Positions 50,837 to 59,512 of a DNA stretch of 62,983 nt are shown piece after piece. This stretch comes from Chloroflexota bacterium (GTDB taxonomy: Bacteria > Chloroflexota > Dehalococcoidia > UBA2979). Where the stretch lies: positions 1-62,983 of the forward strand of contig QWRD01000007.1 of NCBI GenBank assembly GCA_003670575.1. Direction: 5' to 3'. The number at the start of each line of letters is the position of its first letter. The first letter of the stretch is position 1. The notes under the pieces are model-generated. The model was not told where the DNA came from. It did not search any database and saw only the letters and a list, made by a program, of their open reading frames with translations. Position numbers and translations under genes: made by a program.

Positions 50837-51400
50837 ATGAGGATTGGACTGATCTCAGACACACACTCGCCGGCGATGGGTCACGAGCCACCGCCCGAGG
50901 TGATGCTTGCCTTCGCTGGCGTGGACCTCATCCTGCACGCGGGCGACATCTACACCTCCGAATGCCTCGACTCGCTGGAGCGTATCGCGCCCGTGCTTGC
51001 CGTCGAGGTGCCGCCTACCCCCGCCGATGGTGACCCCCGCATCGAGTACAAGCGCGTGATCTCACTCGAGGGGTACAAGATCGGGCTCGTGCACGACCTC
51101 AACATCCGCGGCATCGATGAATTCATGCCTGGCCAGGCCGCGGCGAAGTTCCCCGACGATGGGTCGGGGTCGCTCAGTGCCTCGCTGGAGGCGTTCTTCG
51201 GTACCACGGTGGACGTGGCGGTGTTTGGGCACACGCACTGGGCAATGGTGGAGCGGCACCAGGGCATCCTGCTGGTGAACTCCGGCAGTCCCACCTTGCC
51301 TCGGCAAACGAAGCGTCTGGGGAGCGTTGGCATCTTGGAGCTCACTCCAGAGGGCACCAGCGCGCACATCATCGAACTGTCGACGCTTCGGGAATCGTAA
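50837..51400 (+). CDS. Calcineurin-like metallophosphoesterase (YfcE/MJ0936-type)
   Basis: 187 aa. The family motifs DxH (LISDTHSP), GD (LILHAGDIY) and GHTH (AVFGHTHWA) are clear, and an H is in VHDLNI. The third motif GN(H/C)D, which supplies the bridging Asn and catalytic His, is not in its usual place: LAVEVPPTPADGDP stands there. Activity on phosphodiesters or phosphoproteins is therefore uncertain. It probably is transcribed as a leaderless mRNA, see the upstream -10. A HAD-like gene follows 66 bp later. Confidence 0.82.
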   Translation: MRIGLISDTHSPAMGHEPPPEVMLAFAGVDLILHAGDIYTSECLDSLERIAPVLAVEVPPTPADGDPRIEYKRVISLEGYKIGLVHDLNIRGIDEFMPGQAAAKFPDDGSGSLSASLEAFFGTTVDVAVFGHTHWAMVERHQGILLVNSGSPTLPRQTKRLGSVGILELTPEGTSAHIIELSTLRES

Positions 51401-51466
51401 ACTCTCACTCGTGGAATGAGGCGACCAGCGATGGCGTCTGCATGCTGATGCGAAAGGATCGACTCT

Positions 51467-51946
51467 GTGGCACACCTGATTAGCTTCGACATCGATGGGA
51501 CTCTGGTGACCGGTAACGGTCCCGGGCCGATCACCCTGGAGATGGTGCGACGTGCAGCGGAGCACGGGCACATCATCGGCAGCTGTTCCGACCGCACGGT
51601 GCAGGACCAGAAGAACATGTGGGCCGCCGCCGGCATCGAGGTCTCGTTCACGGTGAACAAGCACCGGCTGGACAGCGTGAAAGAGCAGTACGCCGACGTG
51701 GAGATTTACTACCACATCGGTGACACCAACATGGACCAGCACTACGCGCTGCTGTCCGGCTTCGAGTTCCTGCAGGTGCAGACGATGGATCCGCACCCGT
51801 GGATGCACAACGAGGCGGGCGAGGTGCTCTGGGGACCGGAGGGCCGTGGTCCGCTGTCCGTCACGGAGCCGATCCAGACGCTGGAGCGACGTGTCGCCGC
51901 GCCGCCCGTGAACGCCGTTGAGGACGACTTCGCCACCACCGGCTGA
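51467..51946 (+). CDS. Small HAD-like hydrolase
   Basis: 159 aa. HAD motif I is FDIDGTLVTG (nucleophile Asp), and a late IGDTNMD resembles motif IV. Motif II (SCSDRT) and a Lys in VNKHRLDSVK are plausible. The cap domain is minimal. The C-terminus after about 125 is Gly/Pro-rich. Phosphatase substrate unknown. GTG 51467 has AAAGGA upstream; it may share a transcript with the phosphoesterase before it. Confidence 0.75.
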   Translation: MAHLISFDIDGTLVTGNGPGPITLEMVRRAAEHGHIIGSCSDRTVQDQKNMWAAAGIEVSFTVNKHRLDSVKEQYADVEIYYHIGDTNMDQHYALLSGFEFLQVQTMDPHPWMHNEAGEVLWGPEGRGPLSVTEPIQTLERRVAAPPVNAVEDDFATTG

Positions 51947-52002
51947 AGCCCTTCGCCCCACAGAGCCTGCATCCTGCCGACGCGAGCGGAGACGAGAAGA
52001 TC

Positions 52003-53988
52003 ATGCCAGTCACAGCCTTCGAGATCCGCTCGCGCGAGCCGTTTGACGGCGGACGAGCCTTCGGCAACGTGGGTGCGTATGAGCGCGTCGAGGGTGTGCT
52101 GCACTACGCAGTCGACCCGGCGAACGAGAGCAACCTCGGCATCGTCGACCTCGCCCACGCCGCGCGGGACGAGCAGGGGCGCGTGCGCTTCCAGGGCGAC
52201 GTGACGCTGCTGCGCCCGGTCGACCCCGCGCAGTCCAACGGTCGTCTGCTGTGCGATGTGGTGAACCGCGGCGGTCGCAGGTTCATGCGCTACAACCTCG
52301 CGACGGCCGATGCGCTGCACCCGGAAGTGATCCCGGCGGGCGACGGCTATCTGATGGAGCGCGGCTGGACCGTCGCGGCGATCGGCTGGCAGTGGGACGT
52401 GCTGCCAGCGAATGGCCGTCTGGCCCTCGACGCACCGAGCGCACTCGATGCAGCCGGCCGCCCGATTCAGGGCTCGATCATCGTCTCCCACCAGCCGAGC
52501 ACCCTCGTGCCGCACTTCATGCTCTCCGACCGCGGGCACGCGCCCTACACCGTAGCCGACCCGCAGCAGGCGGACGCCCAGCTCATCGTGCGCGACTTTC
52601 CCAACGGCACGCGCCAGGAGATTCCGCGCGAACAGTGGCGGTTTGGCCGCGTAGAGGGTGGCGTCGTCGTCCCCGACAACGCGCACGTGGCGCTGGACGG
52701 TGGCTTCGAGCCCGGTCGCTACTACGAGGCTGTGTACCGCACTGACATCTGCCCGGTAGTCGGTGCGGGCCTGCTCGCGTTCCGCGACGCTGCCTCGTTC
52801 TTCCGCTACTCCACCGCCGACGACAACCCGGTGCGCGGCATCATCTCGAACGCGTTCGCGCTTGGTGTCTCGCAGTCCGGCCGCTTCCTGCGCGAGTTCC
52901 TCTTCGTGGGTGCGAACCTGGACGAGGAGGCGCGCACCGTCTTCGATGGGATTCACCTGCACATCGCCGGCGGACGCCGTGGCGAGTTCAACCACCGCTA
53001 CGCACAGCCCTCGGTGATCGAGCCGTACAGTTTCGGACACCTCCCGCCCTACGCGTACGACGACACCGTCGACCCCCGCGACCAGACGGTGATCCCCGGC
53101 TTGCTCACCCGCCTGCGCGCGCGCGGCGGCGTACCGAAGATGCTCGCCACTAACTCGGCGACGGAATACTGGCGTGGCGACGCCTCCGCGCTGCACGTCG
53201 ATCCGGACGGCGCCCGCGACCTGGCGGACCCGGCCGAGGCGCGTACGTATCTCCTCGCCAGCATGCAGCACGGGTCCGGCACGCTGCCGCTTCGCTATGG
53301 CCTTCCCGGCGAGCCGCCGACGACCATCAACCCGCTGAACATTTGCGACTACGGTCCGCTATTCCGCGCCGTGATCGCGAACCTCGAGGCCTGGGTGTGC
53401 GACGGCGTGGAGCCGCCCGCGAGCGCGCTGCCGCGTCTCGCGGACCGCACAGCGCTCACGCGTAATCGCACGGTGTATGACTTCACCGCCTCGACCAGCA
53501 TCGACACCGTGGCACCGAAGCGGATGTGGAGCCTCCCGCGGCTCGACTTCGGTCCGGAGAGCGCGGCGGGCATCGGCACCTATCCCGCGTTCGTCGGGCT
53601 GATGGGCGAGTTCCCGACGCTGGTCTCCGCCGTGGACGTCGATGGCAACGAGCGCGCCGGCATCCGACTCCCGGATGTCGCGGTGCCGTTGGCGACGCAC
53701 ACCGGCTGGAACCCGCGCCACCTCGATACCGGCGGGTTGGGCGAGACCGCGGGGCTGAGCGGCTCCACCATCCCGTTCGCCGTCACCGCGGCTGACCGCG
53801 AGCGCACAGGCGACCCGCGCCTCTCCATCGAGGAGCGCTACCGTGACCGCGACGACTACCTCGCTCAGGTGCGCGCGGCTGCCGAGGCTCTGGCCGCTGA
53901 CCGCTACCTGCTCGCGCAGGACATCGATGTTGCCGTCGCGAATGCGGGGGCTCGATGGGACGCGCTGGTTCCAGCCGTCGTCGCGTAG
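52003..53988 (+). CDS. Large alpha/beta hydrolase-domain protein (PF20091 type)
   Basis: 661 aa, the usual length of this family of uncharacterised cytosolic hydrolases. The nucleophile elbow is ALGVSQSGRFLREFL (Ser in SQSG), with the conserved FDGIHLHIAGGRRGEFNHRY block downstream. An N-terminal beta-rich domain (about 1-220) precedes the hydrolase. Family members are often beside catabolic monooxygenases or transporters and may be esterases/lactonases for cyclic or terpenoid compounds. No signal peptide. GGAGA is upstream of ATG 52003. Confidence 0.85.
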   Translation: MPVTAFEIRSREPFDGGRAFGNVGAYERVEGVLHYAVDPANESNLGIVDLAHAARDEQGRVRFQGDVTLLRPVDPAQSNGRLLCDVVNRGGRRFMRYNLATADALHPEVIPAGDGYLMERGWTVAAIGWQWDVLPANGRLALDAPSALDAAGRPIQGSIIVSHQPSTLVPHFMLSDRGHAPYTVADPQQADAQLIVRDFPNGTRQEIPREQWRFGRVEGGVVVPDNAHVALDGGFEPGRYYEAVYRTDICPVVGAGLLAFRDAASFFRYSTADDNPVRGIISNAFALGVSQSGRFLREFLFVGANLDEEARTVFDGIHLHIAGGRRGEFNHRYAQPSVIEPYSFGHLPPYAYDDTVDPRDQTVIPGLLTRLRARGGVPKMLATNSATEYWRGDASALHVDPDGARDLADPAEARTYLLASMQHGSGTLPLRYGLPGEPPTTINPLNICDYGPLFRAVIANLEAWVCDGVEPPASALPRLADRTALTRNRTVYDFTASTSIDTVAPKRMWSLPRLDFGPESAAGIGTYPAFVGLMGEFPTLVSAVDVDGNERAGIRLPDVAVPLATHTGWNPRHLDTGGLGETAGLSGSTIPFAVTAADRERTGDPRLSIEERYRDRDDYLAQVRAAAEALAADRYLLAQDIDVAVANAGARWDALVPAVVA

Positions 53989-54011
53989 GTCCGTCGCCCG
54001 CTCGAAGTGCT

Positions 54012-54041
54012 GATCGAGGCCCGCAACCGCGGGCCTCGATC
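54012..54041. terminator. Hairpin after the large hydrolase gene
   Basis: 13-bp stem (54012-54024 with 54029-54041) with a 4-nt loop. No U-tract. Confidence 0.6.
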
Positions 54042-54184
54042 GTGTATGCGACACCAGCGTCGGACGACCCAGCGCGGGCGGCATCGGGCAGTGCGCGCAG
54101 GTGCGGCGGGACGCCCGTTGGCAGCGGTGTTTGCCGACGCTGGACTGCTCCACACCATGACCTTGACGTAGTAGTATCACGCGC

Positions 54185-55684
54185 ATCGTTACCTCGGGGC
54201 GGCTGCTGCCGGTCGCGGGTCTGCTGTTTAGCGCGTTCGTCGTGCTGTGGCTGATCGACGCTCCTGTAGGGGCGCATCTGCCCATCCTCGCGGGCCTCGC
54301 CGTCGTCGCGGCCGCAGCGGCAGCCGTCGGCACGCGCGAGGTGGTGCGCGCCGTGAACGCGTTGCCGAAGAACGAAGACGGACAGGGCCTCGCTGAGGCG
54401 GTCAGCGCGTGGCGGCAACGCACGTTCTTCGCGCTGGGCAACGCGAACTTCCGGATGTTGTACTTCGGCAACATTATGCAGTTCGCGTCGATGCAGATGC
54501 AGTTAGTGGTACGCGGGTGGCTGGTGTTCCACCTCACCGGCTCGTACGCGGCGCTGGGGACCATGGCGCTCGCGAATGCGCTGCCGTCACTCATCGGCTC
54601 ACCGATCGGCGGTGTGGTGGCCGACCGCGCGACGAAGAAGACGGTGATCCAGAGCGCTCAGATATACAACGCCGTGAACGCGGCGCTGCTGGCGGTGCTC
54701 GCGGCTGGCTGGTTCGGCATGGAGTTGAAGTTCTGGCACCTGTTCCTGAGCGCGTTCCTGCAGGGCTGTGTGAACTCGATCATGCAGCCTTCGAGGCAGT
54801 CGATGATCTCCGACCTCGTGCCGCGCGAGGGGTTGATGAACGCGATCGCGCTGAACTCCTCTGGCCAGACGATGATGCAGCTGATCGGCCCGGCCGTTGC
54901 TGGCTTCCTGATCGCGGTGTTGAGCCCTTCGCTCGTCTTCGTGGTGATGGCCGTGCTCTACGTGTTCGCCGCGATGTTCACGTTCCGGCTGCCGACGCGG
55001 CCGCTCTACGCGTACACGGGCGGCGCAGCAGCGCGAGGCGCCGGTGGCGGTGGCGGTGGCGGTGGTGGGGGTCACGGGCGCGGCGGCGGCAGCATGCGCG
55101 ATCTGGTGCAAGGTCTGTCCTACGTGGTGAACGACCCCACGCTGCGGATGGTGTTGGGCGTCAATTTCCTCATCGTGGTGGTGGCCATGCCCTACACGCA
55201 GCTGCTTCCAGGCTTCGTTTCGGGCGTCCTACACAAGGGGCCTGCCGAGCAGGGCGTACTGCAGAGCATGCAGGGCGTGGGGGCGCTGATCGGCGCGCTC
55301 TATGTCGCGTCGGCGCCAGCGAATGGGCGCGGCAGGCTGCTGATTATTTGCGGCACCGCGATGGGCCTCGCGATCGTGGCGTTCTCGATCTCGACGGTGT
55401 ACCTGATCTCGCTGCCGATCATGCTCGTGCTTGGGTTCGGCCAGGCCGGGAGACAGGCGATGGGACAGGTGCTGATCCAGGAGTACTCGGCGGACGAGTA
55501 TCGCGGGCGCGTCGTGGCGGTGCTGTTCATGGAGTTCGGGATGGTGCAGTTCGGCACGTTCTTCGTCGGGCTGCTCGCGCAGGCTGTTGGGCCGCAGATT
55601 GCGCTCGGAAGCCTCGCCGCCACGCTTGTCGTCGCGATGGTGCTGGTCACGGTGTTCATGCCTCGGATGCGTAACCTCGCGTAG
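54185..55684 (+). CDS. MFS transporter (EntS/MFS_3-like) with uncertain start and Gly-rich loop
   Basis: About 480-500 aa. A core MFS_3 carrier begins at about 54.43 kb (GNANFRMLYFGNIMQFASMQ) with helix 2/loop GGVVADRATKKTVI. An N-terminal extension contains one or two helices; the first (LLPVAGLLFSAFVVLWLI) is cut in the middle by the first in-frame GTG (54242), so the true start is probably upstream. From 54167 no ATG/GTG/TTG is available before it; the region begins after an in-frame TGA (54164). I therefore give the frame from the ATC at 54185, which follows a -10-like TAGTAT. The central loop carries a ten-Gly run. Confidence 0.75.
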   Translation: MVTSGRLLPVAGLLFSAFVVLWLIDAPVGAHLPILAGLAVVAAAAAAVGTREVVRAVNALPKNEDGQGLAEAVSAWRQRTFFALGNANFRMLYFGNIMQFASMQMQLVVRGWLVFHLTGSYAALGTMALANALPSLIGSPIGGVVADRATKKTVIQSAQIYNAVNAALLAVLAAGWFGMELKFWHLFLSAFLQGCVNSIMQPSRQSMISDLVPREGLMNAIALNSSGQTMMQLIGPAVAGFLIAVLSPSLVFVVMAVLYVFAAMFTFRLPTRPLYAYTGGAAARGAGGGGGGGGGGHGRGGGSMRDLVQGLSYVVNDPTLRMVLGVNFLIVVVAMPYTQLLPGFVSGVLHKGPAEQGVLQSMQGVGALIGALYVASAPANGRGRLLIICGTAMGLAIVAFSISTVYLISLPIMLVLGFGQAGRQAMGQVLIQEYSADEYRGRVVAVLFMEFGMVQFGTFFVGLLAQAVGPQIALGSLAATLVVAMVLVTVFMPRMRNLA

Positions 55685-55715
55685 CCCTCGGCGGGTGTCG
55701 AGGGCGCGGTTACCG

Positions 55716-55721
55716 TATAGT
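55716..55721 (+). promoter_or_regulatory. Candidate -10 element (TATAGT) of a leaderless ABC-operon promoter
   Basis: TATAGT ends 8 nt before the ATG of the ATPase gene and no Shine-Dalgarno lies between. This fits a leaderless start of the amino-acid ABC operon. Confidence 0.45.
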
Positions 55722-55729
55722 GCGCGGTA

Positions 55730-56473
55730 ATGGCCGTTGACCCGATCATCGAATTCCGCCACGTCACCAAGCGCTTCGGCGCACACGAGGTGCTGCGCGA
55801 TATCACCGACCAGATTCGCGTCGGCGAGAAGGTGGTGATCATCGGGCCATCTGGGTCCGGCAAGAGCACGTTGCTGCGAACCGTCAACCGCCTGGAGACC
55901 ATCGATGCCGGCGAGGTGCTCGTGGAGGGCATCTCCGTGCATGCGCGCGGCACCGACGTCAACGCGCTGCGCGCGCGCGTGGGGATGGTGCAGCAGTCGT
56001 TCAACCTCTTCCCGCATATGACGGTGCTGGAGAACATCACACTCGCACCTCGGAAGGTGAAAGGGGAGGGACGAGACGCCGCCGACGAGCGGGCACGCTC
56101 CCTCCTCGAACGCGTGGGCATTCCGGAGAAGGCGGCGGCATATCCCGCGCAACTCTCCGGCGGGCAGCAGCAACGCGTCGCTATCGCGCGAGCGCTGGCG
56201 ATGGACCCCACGGTGATGCTGTTCGACGAGCCCACATCGGCGCTGGACCCGGAGATGATCCAGGAGGTGCTGGACGTGATGCGAGACCTCGCGCGGGACG
56301 GCATGACGATGCTGGTGGTGAGTCACGAGATGGGGTTCGCGCGCGAGGTTGCCGATCGCGTGCTCTTCATGTCCGACGGCTCCATCGAGGAAGCCGGGAC
56401 ACCCGCCGAGCTGTTCGAACACCCGCGCGGCGAACGGACGCAGCGCTTCCTGAGCCGTATCATTGCGCACTAA
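55730..56473 (+). CDS. Polar amino-acid ABC transporter ATPase (GlnQ/GltL type)
   Basis: 247 aa. Walker [11 protein letters not shown]-loop [18 protein letters not shown], signature [15 protein letters not shown], Walker [16 protein letters not shown] and the switch His in VVSHEMGF are all present. Family 3 (PAAT) nucleotide-binding subunit energising uptake of polar amino acids at the inner face of the membrane. First gene of a four-gene operon with binding protein and two permeases. Confidence 0.95.
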   Translation: MAVDPIIEFRHVTKRFGAHEVLRDITDQIRVGEKVVIIGPSGSGKSTLLRTVNRLETIDAGEVLVEGISVHARGTDVNALRARVGMVQQSFNLFPHMTVLENITLAPRKVKGEGRDAADERARSLLERVGIPEKAAAYPAQLSGGQQQRVAIARALAMDPTVMLFDEPTSALDPEMIQEVLDVMRDLARDGMTMLVVSHEMGFAREVADRVLFMSDGSIEEAGTPAELFEHPRGERTQRFLSRIIAH

Positions 56474-56566
56474 TCCATACGTAGTTGTGAAGCGACACGC
56501 ATGACGCAGCGTCGACACGATCGACGTCTGCGTCATGAGGGGGAAGTACACGAGGAGGAGGGCACT

Positions 56567-57496
56567 GTGAGTACCTGGAATCGATTGATGGTCATCGTGT
56601 GGGCGACGCTTGCTGTGGCGCTGGTCGCCTGTGGCAGCGGCGGCGACGCGAAGGCCCCGGCTACCGCCACCGCGGCCGCAAAGGCGCCAGCTGCTGCAAC
56701 CGCAGCCGCTACGCCGACCGCGACACCGTTCCCCGCTGGCTCGTCGATGGCGACGATCGTCCAGAAGGGGAAGCTGGTCATCGGCGTGAAGTACGACGTG
56801 CCGCTGTTCGGCCTGCTGGACCCGGTCACGAAGAAGGTCGATGGCTTCGATGTCGCCATCGGCAAGGAAATCGCGAAGGGACTGGGCCTGCGCGAGGACC
56901 AGATCGAGTTCGTCGAGGCGATTACGGCGAACCGCATTCCGTTCCTGCAGGAAGACAAGGCAGACCTCGTCATCTCCACGATGACGATCAACGCCGACCG
57001 CAAGACGCAGATTGAGTTCTCGCGGCCGTACTACCTCGCAGGGCAGTCGATCCTCGTGAAGGGCGACAACGCCACCATCAAGACGGTAGCCGACCTGAAC
57101 GGCAAGAAGGTTTGCTCCGTGCAGGGCTCTACCAGTGAGAAGAACGTCGTGGAGAAGGCCCCGCAGGTGCAGCTCACGAGCTTCACCACATACTCGACGT
57201 GCGTCTCCGCCATGAAGGACGGGCGCGTCGAGGCGGTCACGACGGACGACATCATCCTTGCCGGCTTCGCAGGCGTCGACAAGACACTGAAGCTGGTGGG
57301 CGGCACCTTCACCACGGAGCCGTACGGCATTGGCATCAAGAAGGGCAAGACCGACCTGGCTGCGTTCGCCACCGGAGTGCTGAACTCCATGATGACGGAC
57401 GGCCGCTGGGACAAGCTCTACGCCCAGTACCCCGGGCAGGCGCCAGGGCTGGCACCGGCCGCCGAGGCTCGCGCCAAGGTTCCCGCGACCCCGTAG
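56567..57496 (+). CDS. Polar amino-acid ABC transporter substrate-binding lipoprotein
   Basis: 309 aa SBP_bac_3 protein. Lipobox ALVACGS (Cys about 24) followed by an Ala/Thr/Pro linker to about 60. The mature domain begins GKLVIGVKYDVPLFG and shows GFDVAIGKEIAKGL and DLVISTMTINADRKTQIEFS, typical of the family. Ligand specificity is not readable. GTG 56567 is chosen for the GAGGAGG site; an upstream ATG at 56501 would add a hydrophilic leader before the signal peptide. Confidence 0.92.
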   Translation: MSTWNRLMVIVWATLAVALVACGSGGDAKAPATATAAAKAPAAATAAATPTATPFPAGSSMATIVQKGKLVIGVKYDVPLFGLLDPVTKKVDGFDVAIGKEIAKGLGLREDQIEFVEAITANRIPFLQEDKADLVISTMTINADRKTQIEFSRPYYLAGQSILVKGDNATIKTVADLNGKKVCSVQGSTSEKNVVEKAPQVQLTSFTTYSTCVSAMKDGRVEAVTTDDIILAGFAGVDKTLKLVGGTFTTEPYGIGIKKGKTDLAAFATGVLNSMMTDGRWDKLYAQYPGQAPGLAPAAEARAKVPATP

Positions 57497-57507
57497 TCAT
57501 GTGTTGG

Positions 57508-57538
57508 TGAGGCGCCGCCCGGAGTGGGCGGCGCCTCA
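57508..57538 (+). terminator. Intra-operon hairpin between binding protein and first permease
   Basis: 13-bp stem (57508-57520 with 57526-57538) and 5-nt loop. In PAAT operons such a structure commonly lowers permease expression relative to the binding protein by partial termination or RNA-end protection. Confidence 0.65.
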
Positions 57539-57558
57539 CACGCGCCTCGCCAGACGTC

Positions 57559-58266
57559 ATGGGCTTCATCGGATTCTTGGGCGACGCCGCGGAGCAGTTG
57601 CGGCTGCACTACCCGGCGCTGCTCCACGGCTACCAGGTCACCATCCTGCTCACCGCCGTCTCAATGGCCCTCGCACTGGTGTTGGGGGCCGTCGTCGCGC
57701 TGGCCCGCACCGCTGAATGGCGATGGTTGCGCGTCGCCTCCGGCTCCTACGTCGAACTGTTTCGCAACACCCCGCTGCTCATCCAGTTGTACTTCTGGTT
57801 CTTCGCGCTGCCGAAGTTGCCCCCGCTGGATCTCCCGTACCTCGGTACGTTCCACTGGCTATTGTCATCGGAGCAGGCGGCGGTACTGGGGCTGACGCTG
57901 TATACCGGCGCATACACCGCCGAGGCTCTGCGCAGCGGGTTGCGATCCATCGACGCCGGGCAGACGGAGGCGGCTCGTGCCGTGGGGCTCACGTATATGC
58001 AGACGCGACTGTACGTCGTCGCTCCGCAGGCGATCCGCATTGCCGTGCCGCTGCTCACCAGCATCCTCAGTGCGCTGTTCCGCAATAGCGCGCTCGTCTC
58101 CGTGATCGGCGTCATCGACTTGCTGGCCGCGGCGGACCGCATTCAGCAGTCGAACTTCCAGACGTTCGAGCTCTTCGGGGTCGCGGGCGTGCTGTACCTC
58201 TCGCTCACGCTGCCGTTGGCGTGGGCTTCGGGCGGGCTGGAGCGTCGAGTGGCGCGCGCACGATGA
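57559..58266 (+). CDS. Polar amino-acid ABC transporter permease 1
   Basis: 235 aa with about five helices. HisM/GlnP-type permease: N-terminal GYQVTILLTAVSMALALVLG, VELFRNTPLLIQLYFWFF, and the EAA loop region EAARAVGLTYMQTRLYVVAP (contacts the ATPase). Its TGA overlaps the ATG of the second permease (ATGA). Confidence 0.93.
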   Translation: MGFIGFLGDAAEQLRLHYPALLHGYQVTILLTAVSMALALVLGAVVALARTAEWRWLRVASGSYVELFRNTPLLIQLYFWFFALPKLPPLDLPYLGTFHWLLSSEQAAVLGLTLYTGAYTAEALRSGLRSIDAGQTEAARAVGLTYMQTRLYVVAPQAIRIAVPLLTSILSALFRNSALVSVIGVIDLLAAADRIQQSNFQTFELFGVAGVLYLSLTLPLAWASGGLERRVARAR

Positions 58267-59009
58267 GCGACATTCTGATGGTCGGCGCGGGCTGGGAGCC
58301 GTTCACGCGCTGGGCGATCTGGCGGTTCCTCTTCGATGGGCTCGTGTTGGCGCTGGAGATGGCCGCGATCAGCATGCTGCTGAGCATGTTGGTTGGCGTG
58401 GTGATGGCAGTCGCCCGCCTCGCACGCCCGCGCATCATCCGATGGCCGGCGATGGTGTACGTCGAGACGTTCCGCGCGATGCCGCTGCTGCTGCTGATCT
58501 TCTTCGTGTTCTTCGGATCGGCGCGCACGCCGCTGAAGATTGGCCCGGTGACCGCCGTGGTGATTGCGCTGACGCTGTACAACAGCGCGGTGGTCGCGGA
58601 GATCATCCGTGCCGGGATTCTCTCGATCTCGCGCGGGGTGATCGAGGCATCGCGCGCGCTGGGGCTGAGCTACCTGCAATCGATGACCTACGTCGCGATT
58701 CCAATTGCGTTGCGACGCATGGCACCCGGCGTGGTCAGCCAGTTGATCACGCTGTTCAAGGACACTTCGCTCGCGAGCGTACTCAGTATCTTGGAACTCT
58801 CGCGCAGCGCGCGGGTGATCTATGACACGCCGACGTATGGCAACCCCGTCGAGGTGCTGACGGTGGTGGCGGCGATGTACTTCATACCGTCCTACGCGCT
58901 GTCGCTGCTGGCGCAGCGCCTGGAGGCGGGGCCGGAGCGCCGTGCGATCCTCGCGGCCGACACAGCGACTGCGACGATCGCACCAGCGCCTGCGTCACGA
59001 CCCGAGTAG
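58263..59009 (+). CDS. Polar amino-acid ABC transporter permease 2
   Basis: 248 aa, five helices. HisQ/GlnP-type: VYVETFRAMPLLLLIFFVFF, EAA region EASRALGLSYLQSMTYVAIP and LITLFKDTSLASVLSILEL are diagnostic. It pairs with permease 1 as a heterodimer. The C-terminal 30 residues are hydrophilic, Ala/Thr/Pro-rich. Translationally coupled by the 4-nt overlap with permease 1. Confidence 0.93.
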   Translation: MSDILMVGAGWEPFTRWAIWRFLFDGLVLALEMAAISMLLSMLVGVVMAVARLARPRIIRWPAMVYVETFRAMPLLLLIFFVFFGSARTPLKIGPVTAVVIALTLYNSAVVAEIIRAGILSISRGVIEASRALGLSYLQSMTYVAIPIALRRMAPGVVSQLITLFKDTSLASVLSILELSRSARVIYDTPTYGNPVEVLTVVAAMYFIPSYALSLLAQRLEAGPERRAILAADTATATIAPAPASRPE

Positions 59010-59031
59010 GTCGGTCGTCCAGGGGCGCGCG

Positions 59032-59421
59032 CTACCCCTCGGCGCGGCGAGTGGATTGCCAGACGATCTCGTGCCACGCGCCGTCACGATGCGCCCAGAC
59101 GTCGGTGAAACGCAGCGGCAGGATCACGTCGCCATCGGCGCGCCCGAGGGTGATGTCGACGACGCCCGTGATCACGGCGACGCTACCCTCCACGCATACC
59201 GCAACCTCCGAGGTCACGACCGACTTGTACGCGCCGTTCGCGAGCACCCCGGCGATGTTCGCGGCCTTCGACTCGAGTCGGCCGCTGGAGTGCACGTATG
59301 TGAGGTCGTCGCCCATCAGCCGCTCGAGTGCGGGGCCATCGTGGGCGATCGTGGCGTCGAAGCGAGCGCGCTGTGCGGCCAGCACCTGCTGCTCGGCCTG
59401 CGTCTGGGTCTGCGTAGTCAT
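59032..59421 (-). CDS. DUF4440/SnoaL-like NTF2-fold protein
   Basis: 129 aa. NTF2-like cone fold: EQQVLAAQRARFDATIAHDG, LERLMGDDLTYVHSSG (conserved in DUF4440), and the C-terminal TDVWAHRDGAWHEIVWQST. Possible role as a small hydratase/isomerase or binding protein. Converges with the ABC operon. GGAGG precedes ATG 59421; 91 bp downstream of the thiolase-like gene on the same strand. Confidence 0.87.
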   Translation of the reverse strand: MTTQTQTQAEQQVLAAQRARFDATIAHDGPALERLMGDDLTYVHSSGRLESKAANIAGVLANGAYKSVVTSEVAVCVEGSVAVITGVVDITLGRADGDVILPLRFTDVWAHRDGAWHEIVWQSTRRAEG

Positions 59422-59512
59422 CGAGGGCCTCCTCCGGCGTGGTGCATGGCGAATGCGATGGCGGGTGTGTGCACGCGAGGTATCGAACGCCTCGCGCGCA
59501 ACTGTGCCCATT

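Noticed and set aside
55730-59009. ABC operon as partner transporter of the two family 5 binding proteins
   Set aside because: The ATPase and permeases are of the family 3 polar amino-acid type and have their own binding protein.
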